A DNA stretch of 35,293 bases. Source: an uncultured Prevotellaceae bacterium. GTDB lineage: Bacteria; Bacteroidota; Bacteroidia; Bacteroidales; Bacteroidaceae. Position numbers and translations under genes: made by a program. The stretch spans positions 1 to 35,293 of the forward strand of contig CACYNE010000046.1 in the NCBI GenBank assembly GCA_902775605.1, in the 5' to 3' direction. The notes beneath the pieces were generated by a model. The model was not told where the DNA came from, did no database searches, and saw only the letters and a list, made by a program, of their open reading frames with translations. Shown piece after piece: positions 22,386 through 30,526 of the stretch. Position 1 is the first letter of the stretch. Every line of letters starts with the position of its first letter.

Positions 22386-23375
22386 ATGAAAAAACTATCG
22401 TGTATCATTTCACTGTTTGTGTGGATGGCGGTTTTGAGCGCATCAGCACAGGGTCCTAATAACTCAGGTACATATTATCAGCAAGCCAATGGAAAAAAAG
22501 GTGCTGCGTTGAAAACGGCTTTGAGTAATATTGTTTATAGCCACACGGAGCGTTCTTATAAAAATTTGTGGACAGATTTCCGTACAACAGATGCCCGTTC
22601 CGATGGAAAGGTGTGGGATATGTATTCAAATATAACGAACTTCACGTTTGGTACGGATCAGGCTGGCAACTATAGTAAGGAGGGGGATGTTTATAATCGT
22701 GAGCACTCTTTTCCGAAAAGTTGGTTCGGCGGCGAGGTGACTCCCATGTACACAGACCTCTTTCATATGTATCCTACGGATGGTTATGTTAATAATAAGC
22801 GTGGCAATTATCCCTTTGGCGAGACCGATGGTGAGAGTTACATGTCTGCCGGCGGCTTTAGTAAGTTAGGTTCTTGTACTTATCCCGGTTATTCTGGTAC
22901 GGTTTTTGAACCCAATGACGAATATAAAGGTGACTTTGCCCGTACTTATTTCTATATGGTGACTTGTTATGAGGATAAATTGCCTAATTGGTATAGTAGT
23001 AATCCGGAATCACGTCCCACTCTCGATGGAAACAAATATCCCGGCCTTTCTTCATGGCAGTTGTCTATGCTGATGGAATGGGCAAAAAATGACCCTGTAA
23101 GCGAGAAGGAGATCAACAGAAACAATGCCGTCTATGGCATCCAGAATAATCGTAATCCCTATATCGATTACCCAGGACTAGAACAATATGTCTGGGGTGA
23201 CAAGGTGGACGAAGCCTTCAGCTACGATCATTATGATGAGGCATCAGGCATTCACGAAATAGAAGTGAAGTCGGTGTTCAGGGAAATGTATAACCTGAAT
23301 GGCCAGCGCGTTAACCAACAGAAGGTGCGTAAGGGAATTTTCCTCAGAAGCAGGAAGAAAGTTCTGGTTAAATAA
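22386..23375 (+). CDS. Secreted endonuclease I with Por-type C-terminal tail
   Basis: The 329-residue protein has a signal peptide (MKKLSCIISLFVWMAVLSASAQ) and an endonuclease I (EndA/NucM) domain. The motifs are NREHSFPKSWFGG (H107) and DLFHMYPTDGYVNNKRGNYP (H127, N136-R139), the His-Me-type metal centre. Family members are extracellular non-specific nucleases used for scavenging or degrading DNA. The last ~50 residues (EIEVKSVFREMYNLNGQRVN...VRKGIF) form a sorting-type tail like that of the neighbouring xylanase, suggesting export by the type IX pathway or a related one. The methyltransferase gene follows after 9 bases and may be co-transcribed, although the functions look unrelated. Confidence 0.93.
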   Translation: MKKLSCIISLFVWMAVLSASAQGPNNSGTYYQQANGKKGAALKTALSNIVYSHTERSYKNLWTDFRTTDARSDGKVWDMYSNITNFTFGTDQAGNYSKEGDVYNREHSFPKSWFGGEVTPMYTDLFHMYPTDGYVNNKRGNYPFGETDGESYMSAGGFSKLGSCTYPGYSGTVFEPNDEYKGDFARTYFYMVTCYEDKLPNWYSSNPESRPTLDGNKYPGLSSWQLSMLMEWAKNDPVSEKEINRNNAVYGIQNNRNPYIDYPGLEQYVWGDKVDEAFSYDHYDEASGIHEIEVKSVFREMYNLNGQRVNQQKVRKGIFLRSRKKVLVK

Positions 23376-23384
23376 ATAGTTGTG

Positions 23385-24176
23385 ATGAACGAGGCAACGT
23401 TGAACTATGTGCGCCAACATGCGAATGATGATGTTCGTTTGTTGGCGCTTCGTGGTTCAAAAAATGAAGAGGTGGATTTGACTCTGGCTCTACAGCAGAT
23501 TCAAGGCAGACAGACGGCTCGCACCAAATTGCCATCCTGGTCGGTTATCGATAGCATCCTCTATCCACCTCATCTGAATATGGAGCAATGCAGTAGTGAA
23601 CAGACGGCTCGCTATAAGGCGAATATCTGTCGCCGATTGCTTGAAACATATCGTGATACGACCTCATTGGTAGATTTGACTGGGGGCTTTGGCGTGGATT
23701 TTGCGTGGATGAGTGAGGCATTTGTAGAAGCTACTTATGTTGAACGAAACAGTGAATTATGTGCCATTTCATCGAACAATCTCCATGTCCTTGGGCGTCA
23801 AGTCGATGTGCTAAATGCCGATGGAACAGACTATTTACATAAGGTCTGTCATGCAACAATGATTTTCTTAGACCCTGCTCGTCGTGATCATCACGGTGCT
23901 CGAACTTATGGTATAGGTGATTGTACGCCCAATGTGCTGGACATGAAAGAGGAGTTGCTTCAGAAAGCAGACTATGTCATGCTGAAACTCTCGCCAATGC
24001 TCGACTGGCGTAAGGCAGTCTGTGATCTGGGTGAGAAATATGTCAAAGAGGTACATATAGTCTCTGTACAGAACGAGTGTAAGGAATTGCTGATTGTTTT
24101 GAAGAAAGAGAATGACCAACAGCCCGTCGTTCATTGTGTCAATGATGATGTAGATTTCGTGGTGCCGCTATCATGA
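23385..24176 (+). CDS. PG1098-type SAM methyltransferase, N-terminal part
   Basis: The 263-residue product matches the methyltransferase part of the Bacteroidetes PG1098-like family. It has an N-terminal helical domain (NEATLNYVRQHANDDVRLLA; LYPPHLNMEQCSSEQTARYK), the SAM-binding loop VDLTGGFGVDFAW, and YVERNSELCAISSNNL. IFLDPARRDHHGARTYGIGD and MLKLSPMLDW complete it. The substrate is unproven. It stops by TGA at 24174-24176, where family members, as I recall them, continue through a connecting segment into a THUMP-like domain. That domain is the next ORF, overlapping by ATGA. ATG 23385 is preferred over GTG 23382. Confidence 0.8.
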   Translation: MNEATLNYVRQHANDDVRLLALRGSKNEEVDLTLALQQIQGRQTARTKLPSWSVIDSILYPPHLNMEQCSSEQTARYKANICRRLLETYRDTTSLVDLTGGFGVDFAWMSEAFVEATYVERNSELCAISSNNLHVLGRQVDVLNADGTDYLHKVCHATMIFLDPARRDHHGARTYGIGDCTPNVLDMKEELLQKADYVMLKLSPMLDWRKAVCDLGEKYVKEVHIVSVQNECKELLIVLKKENDQQPVVHCVNDDVDFVVPLS

Positions 24177-24517
24177 AGGCAGGTTGCTTTGAAGCAGTCT
24201 CTTCTGTCTTTTCTGTTCAGCAGTTGGCGCAGAACAGCCATTTGTTCGTTTCTGACCAACAAGTGACAGGATTTCCAGGCCGTAGCTTTCAGATAACAGC
24301 CATTTCATCGATGAATAGACAAGAGTTGAAAAAGCTCACTCAAACCATTTCTCAAGCAAATATCTCTGTGAGAAACTTCCCCCTTTCCGTAGCAGAACTT
24401 CGTAAGAAACTGAAATTAGGAGATGGGGGAGATACCTATATTTTTGCCACAACTTTTGCGGACGGACAACGGGTGCTAATCATCTGCAATAAGTTAAATA
24501 CTGTTAATAGTAATTAA
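24173..24517 (+). CDS. THUMP-like C-terminal part of the split methyltransferase
   Basis: The 114-residue ORF corresponds to the C-terminal domain of PG1098-like methyltransferases: MKAGCFEAVSSVFSVQQLA, NSHLFVSDQQVTGFPGRSF, then ISVRNFPLSVAELRKKLKL and GGDTYIFATTFADGQRVLI. The frame is open for several codons upstream of the ATG (..GAAIMKAGC), matching the EPNAAIMKAG-type segment I recall in full-length homologues. This indicates that the two ORFs were once one gene, now shifted in frame, with part of the connecting segment apparently missing. The ATGA overlap could allow coupled translation and a two-piece enzyme. It could equally be a broken gene or a sequencing indel. Confidence 0.75.
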   Translation: MKAGCFEAVSSVFSVQQLAQNSHLFVSDQQVTGFPGRSFQITAISSMNRQELKKLTQTISQANISVRNFPLSVAELRKKLKLGDGGDTYIFATTFADGQRVLIICNKLNTVNSN

Positions 24518-24534
24518 GGTTGTGGAATTTTCCC

Positions 24535-24542
24535 TATCTTTG
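24535..24542 (+). promoter_or_regulatory. Promoter (TATCTTTG) of the caspase cassette
   Basis: TATCTTTG followed by C lies 27 bases before ATG 24569. No further -7 box is seen before the next two genes. Confidence 0.75.
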
Positions 24543-24568
24543 CAAGACTAAATCAAAATGAAGGCCTT

Positions 24569-25432
24569 ATGAAAACAAAAATCACTTTTTTAATTTTTTC
24601 TGCACTGATCGTTGCATCGTGTGGAAATCAACCCTCGTCCGAGGAAGTTTTGAAAGGTCAGGTTGACTCCTTGACTGCAGCACTCGACCAGCGTAATGCT
24701 GACTATGATGAATTGGATCAATACCTCACCGTAATCTCTGTGGGATTGGACAGCATCACGAAGCAGGAAAGTGAGATTTTCAACACGAGTAAGGAAAGCA
24801 GCGTACCTAATAGGGAGGAGATACAGCAGAAACTGTCTCATTTCAAAGAGACGCTGAAGGAGCAGCGTGAACGCATCACTACTTTGGAAGCCCAGTTAAG
24901 TAATGGAGGCAAGAAGATGCAGAAGCTGCAGGCAATTGTCGTTTCCTTGAAAGCACAACTGGTGGAAAAGGAAAGCCAGATAGAAGAACTGCAACAGGAA
25001 GTGGAAAGCAAGGACTTTACAATTTCGATATTGAGTAAGCATATGAGCAGGCTGACCAAGAGGAGTGCAGAACAGCAGGAACTCATCGAACAGCAGGGCA
25101 AGATTATGCAGGAGCAGGACAATGCCATCAACGAGGGATTTGTTAAGATTGCCTCTAAGTCGGAACTGAAAAAGGCTGGTCTGCTGAGTGGCGGTAACCT
25201 ATTAAAGAAGAGTAAGGTGGATTATGCAAGCATTGACAAGAGTCTCTTCCAGAAGATAGACACCCGTGTGGTGACAGAGATTGTCATTGATGCGAAGAAT
25301 CCCAAGGTGCTGACTCAGGTGCCTGCCGACACCTATACACTGGTGAAAGATGGCAAGAAGACCATCCTGCGCATCACCAACCCCACACGCTTCTGGAATG
25401 TGTCGAAGTTCCTGATTATTCAGGCGGATTAA
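24569..25432 (+). CDS. Coiled-coil lipoprotein of the caspase cassette
   Basis: The 287-residue lipoprotein has lipobox VASC (Cys18). A long coiled coil covers about residues 25-190, with heptads such as LKEQRERITTLEAQLSNGGK, LVEKESQIEELQQEVESKDF and SAEQQELIEQQGKIMQEQDN. A compact C-terminal domain (about 190-287) is beta-rich and ends RITNPTRFWNVSKFLIIQAD. The C-terminal domain resembles those of other Bacteroidales coiled-coil lipoproteins, but no function is known. It should reach from the membrane into the periplasm. It is first in a co-directional set with the OmpA-like protein (49-base gap) and the caspase-like peptidase (13-base gap), suggesting a joint envelope role. Confidence 0.8.
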   Translation: MKTKITFLIFSALIVASCGNQPSSEEVLKGQVDSLTAALDQRNADYDELDQYLTVISVGLDSITKQESEIFNTSKESSVPNREEIQQKLSHFKETLKEQRERITTLEAQLSNGGKKMQKLQAIVVSLKAQLVEKESQIEELQQEVESKDFTISILSKHMSRLTKRSAEQQELIEQQGKIMQEQDNAINEGFVKIASKSELKKAGLLSGGNLLKKSKVDYASIDKSLFQKIDTRVVTEIVIDAKNPKVLTQVPADTYTLVKDGKKTILRITNPTRFWNVSKFLIIQAD

Positions 25433-25481
25433 GAATTTGAATACAATAACCTTAAAGAAAAAAACTAAAATTACTCTAATC

Positions 25482-27278
25482 ATGAAACAGAAAAAATTAT
25501 TAGCATCAGCACTATTGTTGCTGTTGACTGGGGGTGTTAACGCCCAAGAACTGTCTTCTTATCATTTCATTGAAGCCCAGGGCGGTTTGCAGTTTACGTC
25601 GACGAACGCAAAAATCACGAAACTGCTGAATCCTACCTATAGCTTATCATATGGCTATATGACTCCTACCGTAGGAGGACGCCTGAACATCAATGGCTTG
25701 GAGTCGAAGAGTAGATTTGAGTCTTTGGATCAGGACTACAAATGGAAGTACTATACAGCAGATTTGGACTTGTTGCTGAATCTGACCAATATCTTCTCAA
25801 AGGATTATAGTCACGCTCTGAACGTGATGTTCGTGGGTGGCGTCGGCTTGACTCATACCTGGAACCACGAGGGACAGGATCAGGCTTCTGTGAAGCGCGA
25901 CCTTTTCCATAATCTCCGTGCCGGTCTTCGTCTGGAGACGAATGTGACGAAACCATTAGGTGTTTCTCTGGAGATTGATGCGAATAATACGAGCGACTTC
26001 TATAATGGTAAGGTGAATAATAGCGATGACTGGGGCTTCTCTGCTATGTTGGGCGTAAGCTATCGCTTTGGTCAAAAGTATCAGGCAAAGAAAGCAGAAC
26101 TTAAGTCGCCAGAGACAAACGCCATTGCTATGGCTGACGTAGAGATTGGTAACTATCAGATGATGACCACCAAGCTGAATAGTGAGATGGAACTCTGGGA
26201 GAAGCGCATGCCTAACGAGTCACTGGAGGATTATGAGATTCGTGTGAACCCCACCACGCGTGCTGCTCAGACCCAGAAGCTGAAGTATGAGATTGCTACT
26301 CAGATGGCTACGACTCAGTTACCCGCTTCTGAGGTAAGACTGGGTAGGTATAACACCAAGTTGAAGAAGTTGGCTGTGCAGGTTGGTTCTTCTGTGCCCG
26401 ACATCTATCTGGATATGGATGAAGGCGAATTGGGTAACCTCTACAATAACAAGAACTTGAAGTTGAAGAACGCCAAATATACCGTGAAGGAGGACAACAG
26501 CTACGAGCTCGTATATGCTGAGGTCGAGAACACGATGACTGGTAAGACCTATGTCTTCGACAATCTGAACAACGAGTCATTGAAGTCTATCCAGCAGGAT
26601 ATCAACTTCGTTCCTGTTGCAACAATTGTTGAGGCCCAGATGAAGCAGAAGTCTTTGGAGGCTATCAAGAAAGATTTGGCTAAGTTGACCAAGGAAGAAG
26701 AACTGCTTTCTGACAAGACCCACATCTATGTTTCTTCTAAGCCAGAAGTTGCTAAGAATGAGAAAGGTCAGGAGATTATCAACTACAACGTAGCTGTGTC
26801 TTATGAGGTAGAAGAGAACTTCTCAACGCGCGATGACTTCAAGCCAGGACAGTATCATGCAGAGGATTCCAAGGCTGCTATGCTGATGCTTGGCACCATG
26901 AAGAAGGCCTTTGAGAACGATTTTGCTAAGTATCTGGCTGATGGCAAGCGTGTGAAGATTATCATCAAGGGTATGGCTGATGCATCACCCATCTCTCGTA
27001 CGATAGAGTATGATGGTAGCTATGGTGAGTACAGAAACCAGCCTGTTGTCAAGAATGGTGCTAACAGCACTGTTACGCTGACCAAGGAGGGTGGTATTTC
27101 TGATAACGATCAGCTGGCCTTTGCTCGTGCAGCTGGTGTGCAGAACTATATCCAGAAGGAGATACCTTCATTGCGCAAGATGAAGCAGAATACGGATTAT
27201 GTCATCGAGGTGTCTAATCTGACAGGTGGTAAATATCGCCGTATTAGTGTACAGTGCATCTTTGTGGATGCTTTCTAA
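25482..27278 (+). CDS. Outer-membrane barrel protein with shared middle domain and OmpA-like C-terminus
   Basis: The 598-residue protein has a signal peptide (MKQKKLLASALLLLLTGGVNAQ). An OprF-like barrel follows (about 23-210: YHFIEAQGGLQFTSTN; ALNVMFVGGVGLTHTW; AMLGVSYRFGQKYQ). The middle domain (239-361, WEKRMPNESLEDYEIRVN to GKTYVFDN) is also found at 226-350 of the next gene's product. The C-terminal region is OmpA-like (about 485-598: VKIIIKGMADASPI; NDQLAFARAAGVQNYI; YRRISVQCIFVDAF). OmpA-like domains bind peptidoglycan, so the protein may tether the outer membrane to the wall. ATG 25482 is preferred over 25437 because it starts the signal peptide. Coupling to the caspase-like gene by a shared domain is unusual. 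Confidence 0.8.
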   Translation: MKQKKLLASALLLLLTGGVNAQELSSYHFIEAQGGLQFTSTNAKITKLLNPTYSLSYGYMTPTVGGRLNINGLESKSRFESLDQDYKWKYYTADLDLLLNLTNIFSKDYSHALNVMFVGGVGLTHTWNHEGQDQASVKRDLFHNLRAGLRLETNVTKPLGVSLEIDANNTSDFYNGKVNNSDDWGFSAMLGVSYRFGQKYQAKKAELKSPETNAIAMADVEIGNYQMMTTKLNSEMELWEKRMPNESLEDYEIRVNPTTRAAQTQKLKYEIATQMATTQLPASEVRLGRYNTKLKKLAVQVGSSVPDIYLDMDEGELGNLYNNKNLKLKNAKYTVKEDNSYELVYAEVENTMTGKTYVFDNLNNESLKSIQQDINFVPVATIVEAQMKQKSLEAIKKDLAKLTKEEELLSDKTHIYVSSKPEVAKNEKGQEIINYNVAVSYEVEENFSTRDDFKPGQYHAEDSKAAMLMLGTMKKAFENDFAKYLADGKRVKIIIKGMADASPISRTIEYDGSYGEYRNQPVVKNGANSTVTLTKEGGISDNDQLAFARAAGVQNYIQKEIPSLRKMKQNTDYVIEVSNLTGGKYRRISVQCIFVDAF

Positions 27279-27291
27279 TTAATTTTTAAAA

Positions 27292-29262
27292 ATGCAGAGA
27301 CTGAACAAACAAAAAAGAATTAATATCCAGCACAAGGTATTGGGCCTTGTGCTGGGTTTACTGCTCCCTGCCTCTACGGCTTGGGGACAGACAATGGAAG
27401 ATGCTGACAAGGAGTATAAGGCACTCATTGAGATGCAAAATGATACTTCAGTGACGAAAGAGCGTTTCTTTGAGGCTACCTTGGCATGTAGTCAGACGAT
27501 AGTGACGGTTGTGAAGTCTCTGCCTCGTGGCGTTGAGGACTATGCCACGGCAAAGTCCTTATTGATGTCGATTTGTCCTTTGGTGAAGTCTGGTGCTGGT
27601 TATTATTCTCAAGAAAACAAGGATGATCTTGCTGTCAATTTCGCACAGGCAGCAGTCGAGATTTCCATGATGAACGAGATGCGTGATCAGGAGTTGAGAA
27701 CTACGCCCGATTATCCAAGCCTGGTCTATTTCCTGGCATCGCACAAGTTTAATGCCAGACAATTCGAGCCTGCAGCGAAGTATTTGCAGGAATATATGGA
27801 TGTGACGGATGTGTCACAACATGAGAAAGTGCTGTCGTTCCTGAGAGCAGCTAAGAACCAAGTGGCAAAACAGCAAAGGGAGGAAGGCGTCTTCCATGAT
27901 GTGAACCAAGGCGTGCCCGATTTCGATATCTTTGCCAGGGAGTCTATTCGCCAGAGTTTGGATAAATGGAAGGTGAAAGACCCCTATGAAACCTTGTCAG
28001 AATATAAGGAACGTGTGAATGAAGAGACGGCAAAGGTCAAGCAAAAGGAATTGCAGAACATCCTGATGGATGAATACGTGCAGCGTTTCTCTTATAAGAT
28101 GAGCATTGCCGACATGCAACTGAAACCCTATGATGCTGACCACCAGTCGTTTCTCATTTCTTCGCCTTATGGCGATATCGTGCTTCCTGTGCCCCGCACC
28201 AACAATGAAGCTCGCGACTTTGAGGGAAACTGGAACGAGGTTACGGTTTCCGACCAGAAATTCGTGATTGCCAACAAGAAGTTGGCCTTGGCTGGTGTTA
28301 CCTTCGCTACCCCTGCTGGCAAGACCTACGTCTATAGCAATCAGCAGGCTCTGGCTTATAGCGATACGCAGGTTGACGCTAATTTCGCCCTTGACCTCGT
28401 GGACTACGGTAAGTTGGAGAACTCAGAAGGCAGTAAGAGTAAGACCACGATTAGTAAGCAGGAAGTGGTGATTGGCGTTTCTGACGTGGATGTCAATATC
28501 CCAGTGAACCGTCGTGCAAATGAAAATACCTTTGCGGTCATTATAGCCAACGAGAAATATAGTTTGGTACCTACCGTGCCTATGGCAGGTAATGATGGAA
28601 AGATTTTTGCAGAATACTGTAAAAAGACGCTTGGCTTGCCCGATGAGAACATTCTGCAATATCCTGATGCCACCTATGGTAAGATGTTGCGTGCTATGAA
28701 GGACCTTAAGAACATCGCGTCTGCTTATCCTGATATCAAAGTCATCTTCTACTATGCCGGTCACGGTGTGCCCAACGAAGCAACACGTGATGCATTCCTC
28801 TTGCCAATCGATGCCGATGGTAAACAGACAGAAGAAGTGTGTTATCCTTTGAAGAAACTCTATGCCGAACTGTCGGCGTTGGGTACACAGTCGGTGATCG
28901 TTTTTCTTGATGCCTGCTTCAGTGGTGCCACAGGTGACGGTAAGTCGCTGATGGCCTCGGCGCGTGGTGTTGAGATTGAGACCAACGAAGAGGAGGTACT
29001 TGGAAACCTGGTGATCTTCAGTGCTACAACGTCAGGTCAGACGGCCTATCCTTATAAGGAGCGCAGTCACGGCCTGTTCACCTATTACTTGCTGAAGAAG
29101 CTCCAAGAGTCAAAGGGCAATACGACGCTCGGCGAACTTGGCAACTATATCACAAAGAACGTTCAACAGCGCTCAGTACTGATTAATCACAAGATTCAGA
29201 CACCAACAGTTACGCCATCAAGTGGTATGTTGGAACGTTGGGAAAAAATGAAATTGAAGTAA
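27292..29262 (+). CDS. Secreted caspase-like (C14/metacaspase) peptidase
   Basis: The 656-residue protein has a long signal peptide (cleavage after about 33, STAWGQ) and a helical N-terminal region (about 34-220). The shared middle domain (226-350) follows, then a caspase-fold peptidase (about 405-640). The peptidase begins FAVIIANEKYSLVPTVPMAG; the catalytic His is H491 in FYYAGHG and the Cys is C542 in FLDACFSG. The SATTSGQTAYPYKERSHGLF loop is typical of bacterial metacaspase-like proteins, which cut after basic residues in known cases. The dyad is intact, so it should be active, probably in the periplasm or on the surface. It is third in the cassette, 13 bases after the OmpA-like gene. 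Substrate unknown. Confidence 0.88.
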   Translation: MQRLNKQKRINIQHKVLGLVLGLLLPASTAWGQTMEDADKEYKALIEMQNDTSVTKERFFEATLACSQTIVTVVKSLPRGVEDYATAKSLLMSICPLVKSGAGYYSQENKDDLAVNFAQAAVEISMMNEMRDQELRTTPDYPSLVYFLASHKFNARQFEPAAKYLQEYMDVTDVSQHEKVLSFLRAAKNQVAKQQREEGVFHDVNQGVPDFDIFARESIRQSLDKWKVKDPYETLSEYKERVNEETAKVKQKELQNILMDEYVQRFSYKMSIADMQLKPYDADHQSFLISSPYGDIVLPVPRTNNEARDFEGNWNEVTVSDQKFVIANKKLALAGVTFATPAGKTYVYSNQQALAYSDTQVDANFALDLVDYGKLENSEGSKSKTTISKQEVVIGVSDVDVNIPVNRRANENTFAVIIANEKYSLVPTVPMAGNDGKIFAEYCKKTLGLPDENILQYPDATYGKMLRAMKDLKNIASAYPDIKVIFYYAGHGVPNEATRDAFLLPIDADGKQTEEVCYPLKKLYAELSALGTQSVIVFLDACFSGATGDGKSLMASARGVEIETNEEEVLGNLVIFSATTSGQTAYPYKERSHGLFTYYLLKKLQESKGNTTLGELGNYITKNVQQRSVLINHKIQTPTVTPSSGMLERWEKMKLK

Positions 29263-29319
29263 AATACTAAAAATAGACTAAAATTCTTGTAAATCTGTCG
29301 TTTTCTGCGAAAAAATCAG

Positions 29320-29327
29320 TATCTTTG
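29320..29327 (+). promoter_or_regulatory. -7 box (TATCTTTG) of the GNAT-parE-S41 operon
   Basis: TATCTTTG followed by TGC lies 44 bases before ATG 29372. Confidence 0.75.
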
Positions 29328-29371
29328 TGCGAATTTTCTAGATTTGATGACGACAAAAACAAACAAGAAGG

Positions 29372-30526
29372 ATGTCTGTAGTTGATATTAAGCGAGTGGC
29401 TGACAAGCAAGGACTTGAGGCCTTCATTCAGTTTCGTTATGACCTGTATAGGGGCAACAAGTATGATGCTCCCAACTTGTATAGTGATGAGGTGAACACC
29501 TTGTCGCGTGAGAAGAATCCTGCCTGCGAGTTCTGCGATGTAGAGTATTTCCTGGCTTATCGTGATGGTAAGGTGGTGGGCCGTGTGGCTGCCATTATCA
29601 ACCATCGCTATAACGACCAGTGGAATCGTCCTGCAGTACGCTTTGGATGGTTTGACTTTATCGACGATGTAGAGGTAAGTCAAGCTTTGTTGAAGGCTGT
29701 TGAGGATTACGGACGTCAGCATGGAATGAAGGAGATTATTGGTCCTCTGGGCTTCACCGATATGGACCCAGAAGGCATGTTGACGATGGGTTTTGAGGAA
29801 CTCGGCACCATGGCCACGCTCTATAATTATGAGTATTATCCCCGCCACATGGAGCAGATGGAGGGCTACGAGAAGGATAACGACTACGTTGAATTCAAGG
29901 TTTTCGTGCCTAAAGAGGGAATGCCCGACAAAATGAAGCGTGTTGCCGAGCTCTGCATGCAGCGCTATAACTTGCATGTGCCCCAGATGAAGCGCAGTCA
30001 GGTGTTTGGTCCTGAGCAGTATGGGCAAAAGGTGCTTGATGTGGTTAATAAGACATTCAGTCATCTTTATGGCTATTCACAGATGACTCAGAAACAGATT
30101 GACGTCTATGTGGAACAGTATTTCAAGTTCTTCGACATGAACATGATTTGCGTCATTGAAGACTGGAACCTGCCTGATCATCCCGTTATCGGTGTTGGCA
30201 TCACCATCCCATCGTTGAGCAGGGCTTTACAAAAGTGCCGCAACGGACGTTTGTGGCCTTTCGGCTGGTGGCATGTCATTCGCGCCTTGAAGTTCCATAA
30301 GACAGATATTGTTGACTGCCTGCTCATTGGCATCTTGCCTGAGTATCGCTCAAAGGGTGCCATTGCTTTGCTCTTCTATCATCTGATTCCAATTTTCCAG
30401 AAATATAAATTCAAATGGGGCGAAAGTCATGTTGAGATGGAAGCGAATGAAAAGGTGCAAAGTCAATGGGCGTACTTTGATCACGAACAACATAAACGTA
30501 GAAGGTGTTATAAAAAGCAACTGTAA
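29372..30526 (+). CDS. GNAT-like N-acetyltransferase family protein
   Basis: The 384-residue cytosolic protein is of a type often found in Bacteroidetes and annotated as hypothetical or GNAT. An N-terminal half carries a GNAT-like segment ([60 protein letters not shown]). The second half repeats a GNAT-like pattern ([40 protein letters not shown]). The double-GNAT reading is inference; the substrate is unknown. Its stop and the parE start overlap as TAATG, so the two are translationally coupled, although no functional link to the topoisomerase is apparent. Confidence 0.75.
   Translation: MSVVDIKRVADKQGLEAFIQFRYDLYRGNKYDAPNLYSDEVNTLSREKNPACEFCDVEYFLAYRDGKVVGRVAAIINHRYNDQWNRPAVRFGWFDFIDDVEVSQALLKAVEDYGRQHGMKEIIGPLGFTDMDPEGMLTMGFEELGTMATLYNYEYYPRHMEQMEGYEKDNDYVEFKVFVPKEGMPDKMKRVAELCMQRYNLHVPQMKRSQVFGPEQYGQKVLDVVNKTFSHLYGYSQMTQKQIDVYVEQYFKFFDMNMICVIEDWNLPDHPVIGVGITIPSLSRALQKCRNGRLWPFGWWHVIRALKFHKTDIVDCLLIGILPEYRSKGAIALLFYHLIPIFQKYKFKWGESHVEMEANEKVQSQWAYFDHEQHKRRRCYKKQL

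Noticed and set aside
29267-30064. 265-codon minus-strand ORF opposite the GNAT-like gene
   Set aside because: Antisense shadow; the plus frame has a promoter and coherent protein motifs.
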